From contig NW_013546986.1 of NCBI RefSeq assembly GCF_000711695.1, forward strand, positions 85,720-149,719: 64,000 nt of DNA. Direction: 5' to 3'. This DNA comes from Tilletiaria anomala UBC 951. Taxonomy: Eukaryota; Basidiomycota; Exobasidiomycetes; Georgefischeriales; Tilletiariaceae. The notes under the pieces were generated by a model. It made no database searches. It was not told the DNA's origin and saw only the letters and a program-made list of their open reading frames with translations. Shown here in pieces: positions 1 to 12,076 of the stretch. A program made the position numbers and the translations under genes. Each line of letters opens with the position of its first letter. Position 1 is the first letter of the stretch.

Positions 1-920
<920 letters not shown>

Positions 921-1336
921 CTTCGCTGGAACTCTGTATGTGCTCCCTCTAGCAGCGTGTACGTATATCCTGGCTTGCACTGGCAAGTGTACAAAGGCGC
1001 CGAGTGTAATGCATCAAAGGATGTGATGGTCATTAGAGTTAGCCATGAGCAGGAGATACTGAAACTGATGGGACTCGATTGTGACCATGTGACTATAGGT
1101 GGGGTGGACCAAGGGCATGATGGTCACGTGACTGGCTCCTCGTAGGGCGGTTACCTGAAGCGCGTCACCACTGCGACATCAACATGCACTTGTTTTCCTC
1201 CTCCCCACTTTCCTAACCACAAACTCCTAGCCTTGGATTCGACTGGTGGGACAATCTATCTGCTCTATCTAGCAAAACTTACAGACATAGTGCCTTCTGG
1301 CTTTTAATTTACGCACAAGCACGCTGCAAGCCCAAC
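921..1336. promoter_or_regulatory. Divergent intergenic region UBC6 / CSM1-like
   Basis: 416 bp between two opposite start codons. It must contain both promoters. No clear TATA box or repeated operator-like motif was recognised; two CACGTG-like or TCACGTGAC motifs occur near 1123-1131. Confidence 0.5.
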
Positions 1337-2947
1337 ATGTCGGCGCTCGCCCACAAACGCGCGCGCGGAGCATCTAGCTCGATGGACAAGGAGAACTACG
1401 CGCCCTCGTCGTCCACGATGAACAAGCGCGCATTTGGCATCTCTAGCAGCTCCGTTGTGGGTGAGGGGAGCTCGCGCGGGCGCAAAGCTGCCAAGTATGC
1501 CCAATCGGACGAAGAAGAGGGAGAGCGCAGTGAAGCACACGTCGAGCGGTCTCAGCCAAAGGAGAGAAAGCGCATCGCTAGCAATGGCAGCGTCACTGCG
1601 AGCAAAAGGGCGGGTGCAGCACATGAACAAAAGGGGTTATCTGACGCGTGCGCGAAGCTTGAATCGGAAGATTTGGATGAAGAAGTGGCTCCTCAGGCTG
1701 CTTCACGAGGCCAGGAGCGAACGATGCGAGAGATTGCATTGCAAGAGAAAGTCGACAAAGTAAGTGGAGGTTAAGATGCACATGTTGGGACCACTAGTGG
1801 ACACACCTGCTTATTGTACCCAAAATTCCCTGGTTGCAAAGCTCTCAAACGAACGCGACTTGGTCCAGGGGGAGCTTGACCAGCTGCGCGAGCTTCGGCA
1901 CACCCAAGCCGAAAAGCAGTTTGCAGAGCTGAAACGCGCCAGCGAACAACGACGCAAAGGTGAGCTTCACAAACAATCAACGCTCTCCACATCTTCCTCC
2001 CAGGATGGCCGCTGATGAGTCCGCCATATATTCACTGCGCACGCAGACATGCAGGAGAAATACTCAGCGCTGCAAGCCCAGATTGCAGCACTCGAGCGCA
2101 TGAATGCATCCTCCGCTCAGTCGCTGGCTGTGTCAGTAGCCTCTACTTCAGCTGCAACGCCGCGTGCAGATGATACCGAAACAGTCGTCGAGTTGGAAGC
2201 TGAGCTGGCGCGCGAAAGGAGCGAGCGTCGCAAGATGCAGGAGGACTGTGGGTTCTTCTGCGTTCTGTTCGCGTTTGGACGGGCTGACGAGACAAGAGGA
2301 ACTGACATGAAATACTTCGTCCATCTATGCTCCAGTCCAACGCCTGCAGCGCGAATACGAAGCCGAAATCGCCTCATCGAAAGCGCTTCTCTCCGCAGCG
2401 ATGCCACATTGTTCTAGCGCAGCCAGCAAGCCCACCAACCCACGCGATGTCAAGTCGGCAACCGCGGCTGCTGGCGCTGGGGTCGGTTTGGCAGAGGAGG
2501 AAAAGGCAATCCGCAGGCTGTACGAGGACTTGACGGGCATGGTCATTCGCTCGGTCGAGCGCCAGGACGATAGCGGGGACTTTAAGACATTCAATGGCAT
2601 CTTTGCCAGCCAGGGCTACTATGGTGCGTTCAGGACCCACATTACGCCACTGTTCATTGTGTGAACTGATCCGCCATGGCATATTTCTATCATCCCTTTA
2701 TTGCTCTACAGACGTACAATTCTCCATCGAAGAATCCGAGTCGGAGCACTCGACAAGCTCGGGGCGGCTACGCAAGCGCCAGGACCTCGTCTTCGTCACG
2801 AGCCTGGACCAAGACCGAGACGCGGACCTGCTCAACGATGTGCACGTACCTTCGTACCTCAAAGACGTCATTCGGTTCGAACGCGCATCCGGCCCCAAGT
2901 TTGTGGGCGCATTCCTCAAGGGCATGAAACATCCCGGCGAACGCTGA
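1337..2947 (+). CDS. Csm1/Pcs1-like monopolin (kinetochore) subunit
   Basis: Exons join(1337..1759, 1842..1959, 2047..2247, 2336..2623, 2712..2947), 421 aa. The first ~140 residues are charged and disordered (Lys/Ser/Glu-rich). A coiled coil follows (residues ~142-260, e.g. LSNERDLVQGELDQLRELR and LQREYEAEIASSKALL). The C-terminal ~120 residues resemble the globular Csm1/Pcs1 domain: IRRLYEDLTGMVI, then FSIEESES and a final VPSYLKDVIRFERASG helix. In yeasts this protein forms V-shaped dimers that cross-link kinetochores or clamp microtubule attachment sites. The first intron ends in AAG rather than CAG/TAG; no other acceptor keeps the frame. Family assignment rests on the C-terminal pattern, so it is likely but not certain. 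The 3' UTR runs toward the PFK-2 gene, 178 bp away. Confidence 0.75.
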
Positions 2948-3125
2948 GTTCACTGTCAGTAGTAGCGCCCTCTATATATACCTTAGGTCTGCGCACACCC
3001 TCACCGAGCGTTATGCGCGTGCTTGTTGTACATTAGACATTGCAAAGCTACTTCAAAGCTGCACCTTAGCGCTGCTTCGCTACACTACAACAGATTGTGA
3101 ATCTAATAAAGCTGCGCCACAGCCA

Positions 3126-5166
3126 TCAGCGCGGCGCGCCCTGCGTGCATGCATTCGCGTTGAGCTTGGTGGACTTGAAGGTGTTGATGAGCTGCTGAAT
3201 GGGTACGCCGGCATGGTCGACACCAACCTCCAGATGACCCTCTTTGGCGGCTGTGATAGCATCCCTGTCTTCCTTCCTCGCCGCTGCTGCGTTGCGCGTC
3301 GCACTACCATCATCATCCTCGTCGTCATCCTCGTCATCTTCATCGTCATCGTAGAACGTGTTCCCGAGCCTCTGCTGGCGAAAAAAGATCTCATCGCGCT
3401 CGCTGCGCTTGGCCTCTGGATCCCAGAAGCGATGGCGCGTGGTCTTGACCCCATACGCAGTCGGGCTGCACTCGATCAGTTCGCCCTCGTGCACCTCGAT
3501 GTACGGTATCTCGTGCGGCTTGAGGCCCTGCAGGTACGCGAGCAAGCAGCGCAGCACGGACGACTGCGCGACGATCAGGATGTCGTTCGTCGCGCGCTCC
3601 AGCTCAAAGATCACCGGCTCAATGCGCACGGACAGGTCGTGGTAGCTCTCCGCGCGTGGGAAGCGGTGGGAGTAGGGCTGTAGGATGAGAGAGCGGAAAG
3701 AAGCTCGTCATAAGTCCGTCTATCGCCCGCGCCACAGTGCCCTTTGGAAAACTAGATTGCTCACCTCTTGAAATTTCTTCTCCCATTCATCCGGATAGCG
3801 CTGCTTGATCTCCTCAGCCGTCATGCCATCTACGACACCAGGATTGAGCTCGCTGAGCTGACTGCGCTCGACGACTTTGTATCCCCTCTCTGCAAAGAAC
3901 GCGCACGTGTGCGCTGCGCGTTTCCTCGGGCTGGTCCACACTTCCAAGATGCGCCCTTCCTCTCCAGGCCCGTGTCCAGGCACATGGCCGCCAGGCGTGA
4001 TATCGCCACCAGCTGCGCGCTCGATCGCGGACTCGGCCGCATTACGCCGCAGCGCCGAAGCGAAATTCGTAAGTTCCTCTGCGTAGTCCCATCCTAAGCT
4101 GCTCAGGTCCGCGTCGGCCTTGTACAGGTGCTCAACCAGCGCTTCGCCCGCGCGCACAAGGTAGATAGTCCGCCCGCGGTTGTGCACGTTCATGAGGAAG
4201 AAGCAGATACGCGACTGCAGGTAGCCCTGGATGTTGTTGACGACGATCCGCTGGCCGACATTGATGAGCTTAATGTAAGGGAAACTGGGGTTCTCGATCG
4301 TCTCATACTCTTTTTCATGGTCCTCGATCCGCTTGTAGAAGTCCTGCACTGCTTTCTCCTGGTCCCAGCCGAAATAATCGGGTGAGGAGATCTTGACGGC
4401 GCGCACGTTTGCTTCGATGATGGCAGGGTCATTGCAGATGGGTTCGAGAAACATGATAGAGATCTTGGCACCGGTCGTCGTCTCCTTCTTTCCAAATCGC
4501 TCTCGCAACGCGTACCGGCCTTTCTGCTGGCCATTGTTGGCATCGTAAATCACCACCTGACCGCCTTCCTCGTCGAAGAATTGCATGACGGTCTCATCGA
4601 AGCCCTCGAGAATTTTTAGTCGCAGAGCCTCCGTCTCGGCCGACTTTTCGCCTACGCTAAAGTAGTCGGACGGCAAGTCGCCCGGTCTGCCTAGAACCTT
4701 ACGTCTATAGTCGCCAAGGGAGAAAACGCGCGTTTTGACGCCAAGCCAGCGGAGGTAGCGCTCAAGAGCGTGAGACAGGTGAGTCTTTCCGCGAGCTGCA
4801 CGACATCCCCAGATCATTCGCCACAAGCATGAATCAATGCTTCGGATTAGTGATGTACACGGAAATGTCTACTCATAAAGGCGGCACGCTGACCTCACCT
4901 GGCAATCCCACCGTTGCGACGAGGATCTTGCCGCTGTGATTGCCAGCGTCAGGGGTGCACGTCGGTATTCGAACGTTAGCGTAAGTACCGCGTCGACCCC
5001 AAAAAGTCTACTCACGCATGCCAAAGTTGACCCGAGTCGGTCGCTGCAGCGGAGAGTGTTCCAAAGTACGCGTGAGTCAGGGCTGTCCGAGAGCATAATC
5101 CATCGGACACATTTACCCCATCCTGAGGCCGACCGGTAAAGACTCACTATACAGTGGCGCTGCCAT
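3126..5166 (-). CDS. 6-phosphofructo-2-kinase with degenerate fructose-2,6-bisphosphatase domain
   Basis: Makes fructose 2,6-bisphosphate, the activator of phosphofructokinase-1. Exons complement(join(3126..3677, 3765..4795, 4899..4933, 5016..5043, 5148..5166)), 554 aa. Three tiny 5' exons (19, 28, 35 nt) assemble the start MAAPLYTTDSGQLWHAGK and the Walker A motif GLPARGKT at residues 25-32. Kinase-half signatures include SLGDYRRK, SDYFSVGE, YDANNGQQKGRY and FLEPICNDP. In the C-terminal half the phosphatase RHGES motif reads RAGEA (Ala ~243) and the second catalytic histidine position reads AQSSVLRCLLAY (Gln ~409), so bisphosphatase activity is predicted lost. Yeast Pfk26 likewise lacks one of these histidines. 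A very acidic Asp/Glu stretch lies near the C-terminus (coded around 3300-3355). It is divergent from SPE2. Confidence 0.9.
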
Positions 5167-5999
5167 CTTTGCGACGCCTCTAATGCGAGGGCTCTTTGCA
5201 GTACGATCGATCTAAAAGGTGGACTATGTAGCGCTAAACGGTGTACACGCGCTCTATGACCAATCCAAAGGTCAAGCCCTGAGCAGCTGTATGTTCATGA
5301 TATGTGCGATTGGAACTCGTAACCAAAGGCATCGAGAGTGGTGAACGTGATCGACGCACGATTGTGACAAGTGGCCTTGTAGGCGAACAGGGATTTCCAG
5401 GGAATTGGGATTGCGCGGGACGAAGGTCCCAGTATCCCAAAGGGGCTATAACCGGGCAGAATAACATCGTTTCCAGGGATTCACCGCTGTGCGGGAAAAT
5501 AAGGATCCCTCGGGATCCCGCCAAAGAAGTGAGGCCCCTATGCATTCGAGGGCCATATTTATCATATTTCGACTCTAGCGAGGCGCAGGGGGAGGGGAAA
5601 TATGCCAGATATTGTCGTTGTCAACTGAAGTCTGCCGCTTTTAAACGGCCGAAACACTAGAAGGAAATGGCGGGATCTCCTTGGGAATGGAAATGGGATC
5701 TGATGGGATCCTACGAGAACTGGATTCTCGAGAGAACTCCCGCTAAATCCTTTGGAAGAAGGAGAGCGGAACTCGGAACACGGGTCCGAGAATTCCACAA
5801 GGGGAAGCGGACAACAAAACCAGCGTTAGAAGATGGAAGGGAGATGACTGAGTGATCCTTTTTTTTCTGACCTGCTCCTCGATGGAGAATCGACCTCTCG
5901 CACTCACCGCAGGCTCGAGAGTGCATACCGTGGAGCAACGATCAATCTCGTGACGTGAAATTGGTACAGAAGACCTCACATGACCCACCGGTCGTCAGC
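5167..5999. promoter_or_regulatory. Divergent region PFK-2 / SPE2 with GGGAT-rich segment
   Basis: About 830 bp between the two start codons. From ~5388 to ~5710 the motif GGGAT or its complement ATCCC recurs at least eight times, including a near-palindrome around 5503-5519 (GGATCCCTCGGGATCC). A T-tract followed by CTGAC (5859-5872) precedes several short upstream ORFs of SPE2. No protein family was recognised in the small ORFs here. Confidence 0.4.
5882..5953 (+). promoter_or_regulatory. Candidate upstream ORF (23 codons) in the SPE2 leader
   Basis: An ATG at 5882 opens a 23-codon frame that stops at 5951-5953, 46 nt before the SPE2 start at 6000. Two nested mini-ORFs of 4 and 3 codons (5833-5847 and 5844-5855) precede it. 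Mammalian and plant SAM decarboxylase mRNAs are known to be polyamine-regulated by uORFs, which motivates the call. The peptide does not resemble the mammalian hexapeptide. A 5' UTR intron ending at CCGCAG (5911) would remove the uORF ATG, so its presence in mRNA is unproven. Confidence 0.35.
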
Positions 6000-7946
6000 A
6001 TGGCGATGACACCCACATTGCAGCCTGCTGGTCTCCCACCGGAAGACACGACGATCTCCGCCGCACTGGAGCACGACATGACGGCCTCATCCCCCGCTCA
6101 CGCAGCCTCGACGGTGCCTACTGGTAAAGTCTTTGATCGGACGCTCACAGACAGTACCAAAGTCAACGGAGACGAGGAAGAGGTGGAAATGGATAGAGCG
6201 GCGCCACATAAGCTCAAGAGTGCGCACGGCAGTCTCGCTGACCGGTTCAAGGCCAAAATTTTCGGCAAGCACAAGCAAGTTTCAAATCAGGCTCACACCG
6301 ATGCGCAAGGGATGCAGCAGCTAGCAGAGCCAGCACAGAACGATGCAGCAATGACGGCGACGACAAGCAGCCAGCTCAAGTCCACCAAAGAGCAAGAAGA
6401 TTGGATGGAAGCCCAGGGACCGTTCGAAGGGCCAGAAAAACTACTCGAACTGTGGTTTGCTGAGGGTCCGGAAGAGCTTTTTTGCACTTCGACCTCTTCT
6501 CATCCGGCCAAAGCGCAGACGCAGGGACAGGGGCAACTGCGGCGCTTAGGTTTGAAAGGCGTGCCTCGCGAGCAGTGGGAGGAGATGCTTGATATCGTCA
6601 AGTGCAAGGTACTCAGCGTCATTGAGAGTGACGAGGTGGACGCATACCTGTTGTCGTAAGTCTATGCATGGTTCAGCTATTTTGTCTGGTCTTAGTTTTG
6701 CTGAATCGGATCAATATGTGGTCACAGGGAGAGTTCCATGTTTGTATTTCCACACAAGCTCATCCTCAAGACGTGCGGGACAACGACCTTGCTCCTTGGC
6801 CTCGAGCGACTGCTCGAGATCGCCTTCTCGGCCCTCTCGCCTCTGCTGCCGCACCTGACCACCAAGTTGCCTCGGCCTAAATCGGCTTCCAGGTCGGAAG
6901 AAAGCACCGGCGATCCCTCACTGCAGCGCGCACTGGGCTCCCTCGTATCCCGCTGCTTCTACAGCCGCAAGTCCTTTATGTTTCCCGAACGCCAAAAGGG
7001 CCCGCACAGGGATTGGATGACGGAGGTGGCGACGCTCGACGCCTTCTTTACCAATGGAAGCGCATACACGGTTGGCAAGATGAATGGGGACCACTGGTTG
7101 CTTTACATGGCTGCCGACCAGGCGCAAGGAGAGGCAGGCGCGCGACTACGTCTGCGCCCACCACCGCCTGTCGCGCTTACGCAAGGGATGCAACAGGGTC
7201 ACGCGAAGCAAGCAGTGCAGGACCAGACACTCGAAATTCTCATGACATCACTGTCACCGGCTTCCTGCGCGCGCTACTACTTTGCCGATGACTCTTCCGC
7301 TGCCTCAGGCGGTGACGCTGCAGACGTTGCAGGGCTAGAAACTTCGACGCAGACAACAACGACGAGCAAAGGCCAGCGTCTGGGCGTCGCACTCGCCTCC
7401 CAGCTCGGTCTCACGAACTTGTTCGCGGAGACGCATGTTGACGCATTCGCTTTCGAGCCGTGTGGCTTTAGTGCCAATGCAGTTGTCCTCAACCCCAACA
7501 GCAGTAATATTAGCGGCAACGGTGCTGAGGGACGCATGGATGGATACTGGACGATCCACATCACGCCGGAAGAAGGGAGCAGTTACGCATCATTCGAGAC
7601 GAATGTTGTGCCCACGACTTCGTCGACATCTGGCGCTCTGACTAATGCTGCTGCCGATGAACGGCCACAGGACCTGACGTCCCTCATTAACCACGTCATC
7701 TCCACCTTTGAGCCGGGGAAGATGAGTATCACCTTGTTCGTCAGCAACGAGATGCACGCCGAGCGTGAGGTGGGTGAAGCAGACGCAGAAGAGCGAACCG
7801 CCGATGCTGCTGCCGCAGCATGGCAAGGCAACTCATCCGTCCTTCACAAACTGCAAATCAAAGGATATCAAAGGACCGATCGCATTGCGTACGAATTCGA
7901 AAGGTACGATCTCGTCTTTGTCAGCTTTGAGAAGGTCGTCGGCTAG
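6000..7946 (+). CDS. SPE2: S-adenosylmethionine decarboxylase proenzyme
   Basis: Decarboxylates AdoMet to supply aminopropyl groups for spermidine and spermine. Exons join(6000..6655, 6728..7946), 624 aa. The reading frame is open further upstream, but the first in-frame ATG is at 6000. After a ~155-residue low-complexity N-terminal extension comes [12 protein letters not shown]. The self-cleavage site [11 protein letters not shown] follows, with Ser ~221 becoming the pyruvoyl cofactor after cleavage behind Glu. LILKTCGTT (the catalytic Cys context), [10 protein letters not shown] (catalytic Ser) and YWTIHITPE (catalytic His) are all present, so the enzyme should be active. The single intron interrupts the codon directly before the cleavage-site Glu. 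The protein is longer than most family members because of the N-terminal extension and internal Ala/Ser-rich insertions. Confidence 0.93.
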
Positions 7947-8247
7947 ATGTGTCCAACCTGGAACAATGGGCAAATTAGAATATAACGACCGACGAGCCAC
8001 AGAGCAACCAAAAAGGCGCAATGCGCTCCATCACTTGTGTTGTGCATGGCGCATTCCCAAAGGACCATAAAGGGCTTCCTTATCATCACTGTGTATCATA
8101 AGCATCTATGTGCAACGGCATTTATTTCACCCCCGCGGTCGAATGCCATTCGTCGAAAACCACCCGGGAGAGTCCATAACATCTGACTGCATCGTGGTCT
8201 CACGATGGTACATCGAAGTCCAAGACATGCATACATACGTGCCTATC
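7947..8247. other. Convergent 3' intergenic region SPE2 / HPC2
   Basis: 301 bp between the stop codons of two convergent genes; no further gene or structured element was recognised. Confidence 0.5.
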
Positions 8248-11200
8248 CTACTCTGCTACCAAAGCAAGCTGTCGATCATGCTTCTTCCTTGCCGCGGCAT
8301 CTGCAAGGAATTGACACCATCAGCAAGTGAATTTTCCAATTGGAAAGTCATTCGAGTTGGAACAAGCAGAGAGGAGGGCAATGCTCACATTGTGTGGAAA
8401 TGATTGTTGATGTCATCCAGCCCGTCTCGGGCCATAAGTCGGACATGCGCTTGTAGATGTTCTTGCGGCCTTGGATCTCGCTGCATGTCTCCGTTGACTT
8501 TTCAAGCTCGCTGTTGGACGGGAGAGTGTCAACAGAGACCAGATAAAAACGCAATAGTGCAACGGAGGATGAGAGCGAGCGTTGGCTCCCAAAGGACCTG
8601 CGTATACTCACAACTTCTCATTTTTCAGCTCGCTGGCTGCATTCTCAATCGTGACGAGCGTAAAGATCTCCTCCTTCTGCTCCTCTGAAAATTTCCACTT
8701 CTTTTGCGGCTCCGCATTCTCATCGAAAGGCGGCTTGTCGCCTCCCGCTCCAGCAGCGCTGCTGCCGTCCGCTTCAACAACCTCGCCTCCCTGCCTTCCG
8801 ACAGGCATGCTGGATCCATCAACGGCGACAACACAAGCAGAAGCAAGATCAGCAGCCGGCGCAACACCTGGCGACAGTGTCCCGCATTTTTCCGGCTCGC
8901 CGCGCTCGTGCCACGCTTTCAGTGCTTGGTCATATTCTGCCTTTTGAGCAGGAAAATCCTCGTTGATGAGTGCACGCAGCGACTCGAGATGCTCATTCTG
9001 AAAAGTGGTGAAGAAGCGGAGGTGCTCATTGAAAAATTCTCGTTTGGTCAGTTTCTGCGGTCGGCGACGATGTGAAAGCGTGTGACTACGTCAGCGTGAA
9101 ACCATAACCAATCATTTTGTCGCTGACGACACTTACACGCATAGTGAATCGATTGTATGGAAAGATGTCTGGCAAGTGATCGAAAAAATTCTCATTGTAT
9201 TCTCCGAGCTCGACGGCAAGCCTCGCAGTCTTGACGAGCGGCGGCTTGAGGTTCGGCGGGAACTTGCTCTTGACCGCAAAGCTCTCCCTCGACACAAGCA
9301 CCTTGAGTTCATCGAAAGCAGCTTGTAGTAGCGGGTGGACAGGCTTCGCGTTGTACGACCTCTTGCGCAGGCCGTCCAGACTGCCCGTGACGGACGCTTT
9401 GCTGGGACTCGTGGGGGACGCTGTGGCTTCCCCTTGCGTGTTGGTCATGGCCGAGGGCTGAGGTTTCGCCACCGCGGCAGCTGAGCTCGGCACCGAAACT
9501 GCTGATGAGCCAGGCGTGGCATCGTTGCCACTATTCAGGAACGAGTCAATGTGCAAGAGCGATGCAACATTCTGCGGAGGGGCAATTGTTCTGGTCGATC
9601 CTTCCGGTGCTGCGCCCGTCCCAGCTCCGCCAACTGGAGCCGGCGTGTCGCCACTGGATGACGCAGCAGCATTGACGGTGGCGTTGGCATTGTTCTTCAC
9701 GGTCGGCTCGTCCGTGATGGAAGTGGTGGTGATACCCGTATGCTGTGCACGCTGCGCAAGAAGCATGTTCGTCACGCCCGTGAACCCCGTCTTCATATCG
9801 CGGATGGCCAGAGGTTTTGACTGTGGGATGGCGCCGGCTCCCCCCACCGCACCGTCGGCGCCTGCGCCAGAGGTCGCGCCCACAGGGGCACCGGTGCTAC
9901 CGACCCCGCCACTGCCGGAGATGGCAGCACCCGAGCCACCTGCATTCTTCTTTTTGCCATCCTTCGCCTTCGCCTTGAGCTTCTCGAGCTCAACTGGCCC
10001 GCTCGTGACGAAGAAAGCATCGCCGCGTGCGCGTGCAAGGACGAAGTGCGTCGGCTCGTCAATGACAAGCTCGGAGTCGTCAACAAAGGGATCTTTGACG
10101 TCGTACGCGCCGACGTCCCAGTCGTCGTCTCCGCCGCCGCCTCCCGCGCCGGCGCCGAAGCCTGTACCTTTCTTGCGCTTCTTCTTGCGCTTGCCGCTGC
10201 CGGAGCCAGTTTCACTGCCGGCATGGCCGTTGCCATAGCCTGCAACTTCGGCGCCATACTTGTACTTCTCCAGCAGCCGCGCCAGCCCGCCGAGGTCTTC
10301 CATTCCCGGTAGAGCGTTTGGATCTGCACCCGCAGCACTCGCGCTCACAAGATTGGATTGATTGACATTCGACCTGGCATCCAGAGCAGCTGCGGCAGCA
10401 TTGGCAGCGGTTCGATTCCCTCCCAGCACGTGTTCCTCGAACCAGCTCGCCCAGCCAGCGGGGTCCTCCTTGGCATCTTTGGCCTTGAGACTGGCGACCA
10501 TGAGCGGCGGCATGTCCATCAGGTACTCCTCCTTGCTTTTGTCAAATGCCAGCCGGAGACGTATCGTAGGCCGCGGTGGTGCTGGAGGAGGCAAGGAAAC
10601 GTCGATGGATAGCGAGCGCCGTCGTCGTTTGCGGGGTTTGGGTTTTTCTTCCCCTGCACCTGTGCCGCTGGTGGTACCTTCTTTTTGTGAACCACCGGCA
10701 ACAGCGTCGCCTTCAGTAGCGGTCAAAGCTAAATTGCTGGTAGTAGAAGAACCAGAGTTTACGTTGCCATCTGCGTGAGCCTTGCCCTTTGTACAAAACA
10801 GGGCATGAGATGGACTCTTGACCTTGAGAGCTTGTGACGCGCCCTGCATTTCGACGTCTGCCTCCGCGCCGGCAACTGCGCCCAGGGGCTCTGTGTGCGC
10901 CTCTGCTGCTTCAGCTGTAGCAGTAGTAGCATCTGCCATGGACACATCCCTGTCGGCATGTACGTCTCGTGTTGCACCTTCCGTCTCGCTCTCAGAACCA
11001 TTTTCATTCTCTTCGTCGTCGTCCTCTTCGTCATCGACATCGTCATCCTCCTCGTCTTCTTCTTCCTCTTCATCATCGTCATCTTCTTCTTCTTCTTCTT
11101 CTTCTTCTTCTTCTTCTTCTTCTTCTTCTTCTTCTTCGTCTTCTTCTTCTTCTTCCTCTTCTTCTGCTTCTTCGTCCTTCCCCTCTTCAGCCGCCTGGCT

Positions 11201-12076
11201 ATCTGTGGCTTCGTACTCGGCTTCTTGTGAGACACTCTGTTGACCTTCGTCGTCATCGTCATCTTCATCGTCGCCTTCCTCTTCTGAAGTCTCGCCCACT
11301 TCATTTACCCGACGTGAACCGTCGTCGGCTGCATCTTCCATGTTCACACCTTGATCCTGTTGTTGCCGTTCCTCTTGATTAACATCATCCTTTTCGCTTC
11401 GCGCAGTCTTAAACGTGGCATAGCTCTGTCGCTTAACCTGCACTCGATTCGGTTCCTGTTTTTGCTCGCTCCCGAGCTCAGGCTCGTACCTCTGCTCTCC
11501 GCTGATGGCCTGTCTCCCCGTCCGCACCTGTTCCTCTTCATGGCAGCTGCGAAGTGGAGATGGCGAGCGGGATATTCGGTGAGGCTCTTGATAAGGAGTC
11601 GAGGATCGGGATCTGGAGAGCCTGCGTTGCTGCTCTTGCTCTTGCTTTCGTTCTTCCTCTCCTTGCTGCCATTCCTCTTGTTTTCTTTGTTGCTGCTCCT
11701 GCTCCTGCTCCTTCTCCTGCTCACGCCGCCGTTGTTGTCGCTGACTTTGGCGCTGCGAGCTCGGACGCGGCTGTCGCTTGGTGGGACTGACAGACACCGG
11801 TCTTCTGTTCCCATCAGTGCCAGTGTTTGCACCGTCTTTCGTACTTTTTTGTCCAGCACGGGCATCTTCCAGCGTCCGAGCCAGCTCCATCTCCTCCCTC
11901 TGCTCCTCATTCTCATCATCGTCCTTCGCCGGCCCGGGTTGGGTGTCCGAGTCCGAGTCCTCGATGGCGATGACATCGGCTTCGCGCGACAGCACTGCCC
12001 CGCTCCCGCTGCCATTACCTCTGACACTGGTGTTTCCGGCAAGCGAAAGGCGCTGTGATCCACGACGGCCGCTCAT
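8248..12076 (-). CDS. HPC2: HIR complex subunit Hpc2 / ubinuclein-like histone chaperone component
   Basis: Component of the HIR histone H3-H4 chaperone complex (replication-independent nucleosome assembly). Exons complement(join(8248..8300, 8389..8510, 8612..9054, 9137..12076)), 1185 aa; the first ATG of the long frame is at 12076. The N-terminal ~450 residues are charged and disordered, with Glu/Gln/Arg repeats and a near-pure Glu run. Around residues 650-705 sits the Hpc2-related domain, with WDVGAYDVKDPFVDDSEL followed by EPTHFVLARARGDAFFV. The C-terminal half carries the ubinuclein middle-domain pattern: FDELKVLVSRESF, FPPNLKPPL, FFNEHLRFFTTFQNEHLE, and at the end GRKNIYKRMSDLWPETGWM. 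The last small exon (53 nt) adds ARKKHDRQLALVAE. Family assignment is strong. Confidence 0.88.
11082..11137. repeat. (CTT)n/(GAA)n microsatellite coding poly-Glu in HPC2
   Basis: An uninterrupted TTC/CTT trinucleotide tract of about 56 bp, flanked on both sides by imperfect CTT/CTC/ATC repeats (about 11020-11170). On the minus strand it encodes the acidic Glu run of Hpc2 in frame. Confidence 0.95.

Noticed and set aside
5955-5999. Upstream start of SPE2 at 5955, and similar open-frame starts for HPC2 (12136), EMC7 (37259), FHA gene (37919) and GNAT-Mss4 (57402)
   Set aside because: These frames open with GTG or TTG, not ATG; the first in-frame ATG was taken in each case.
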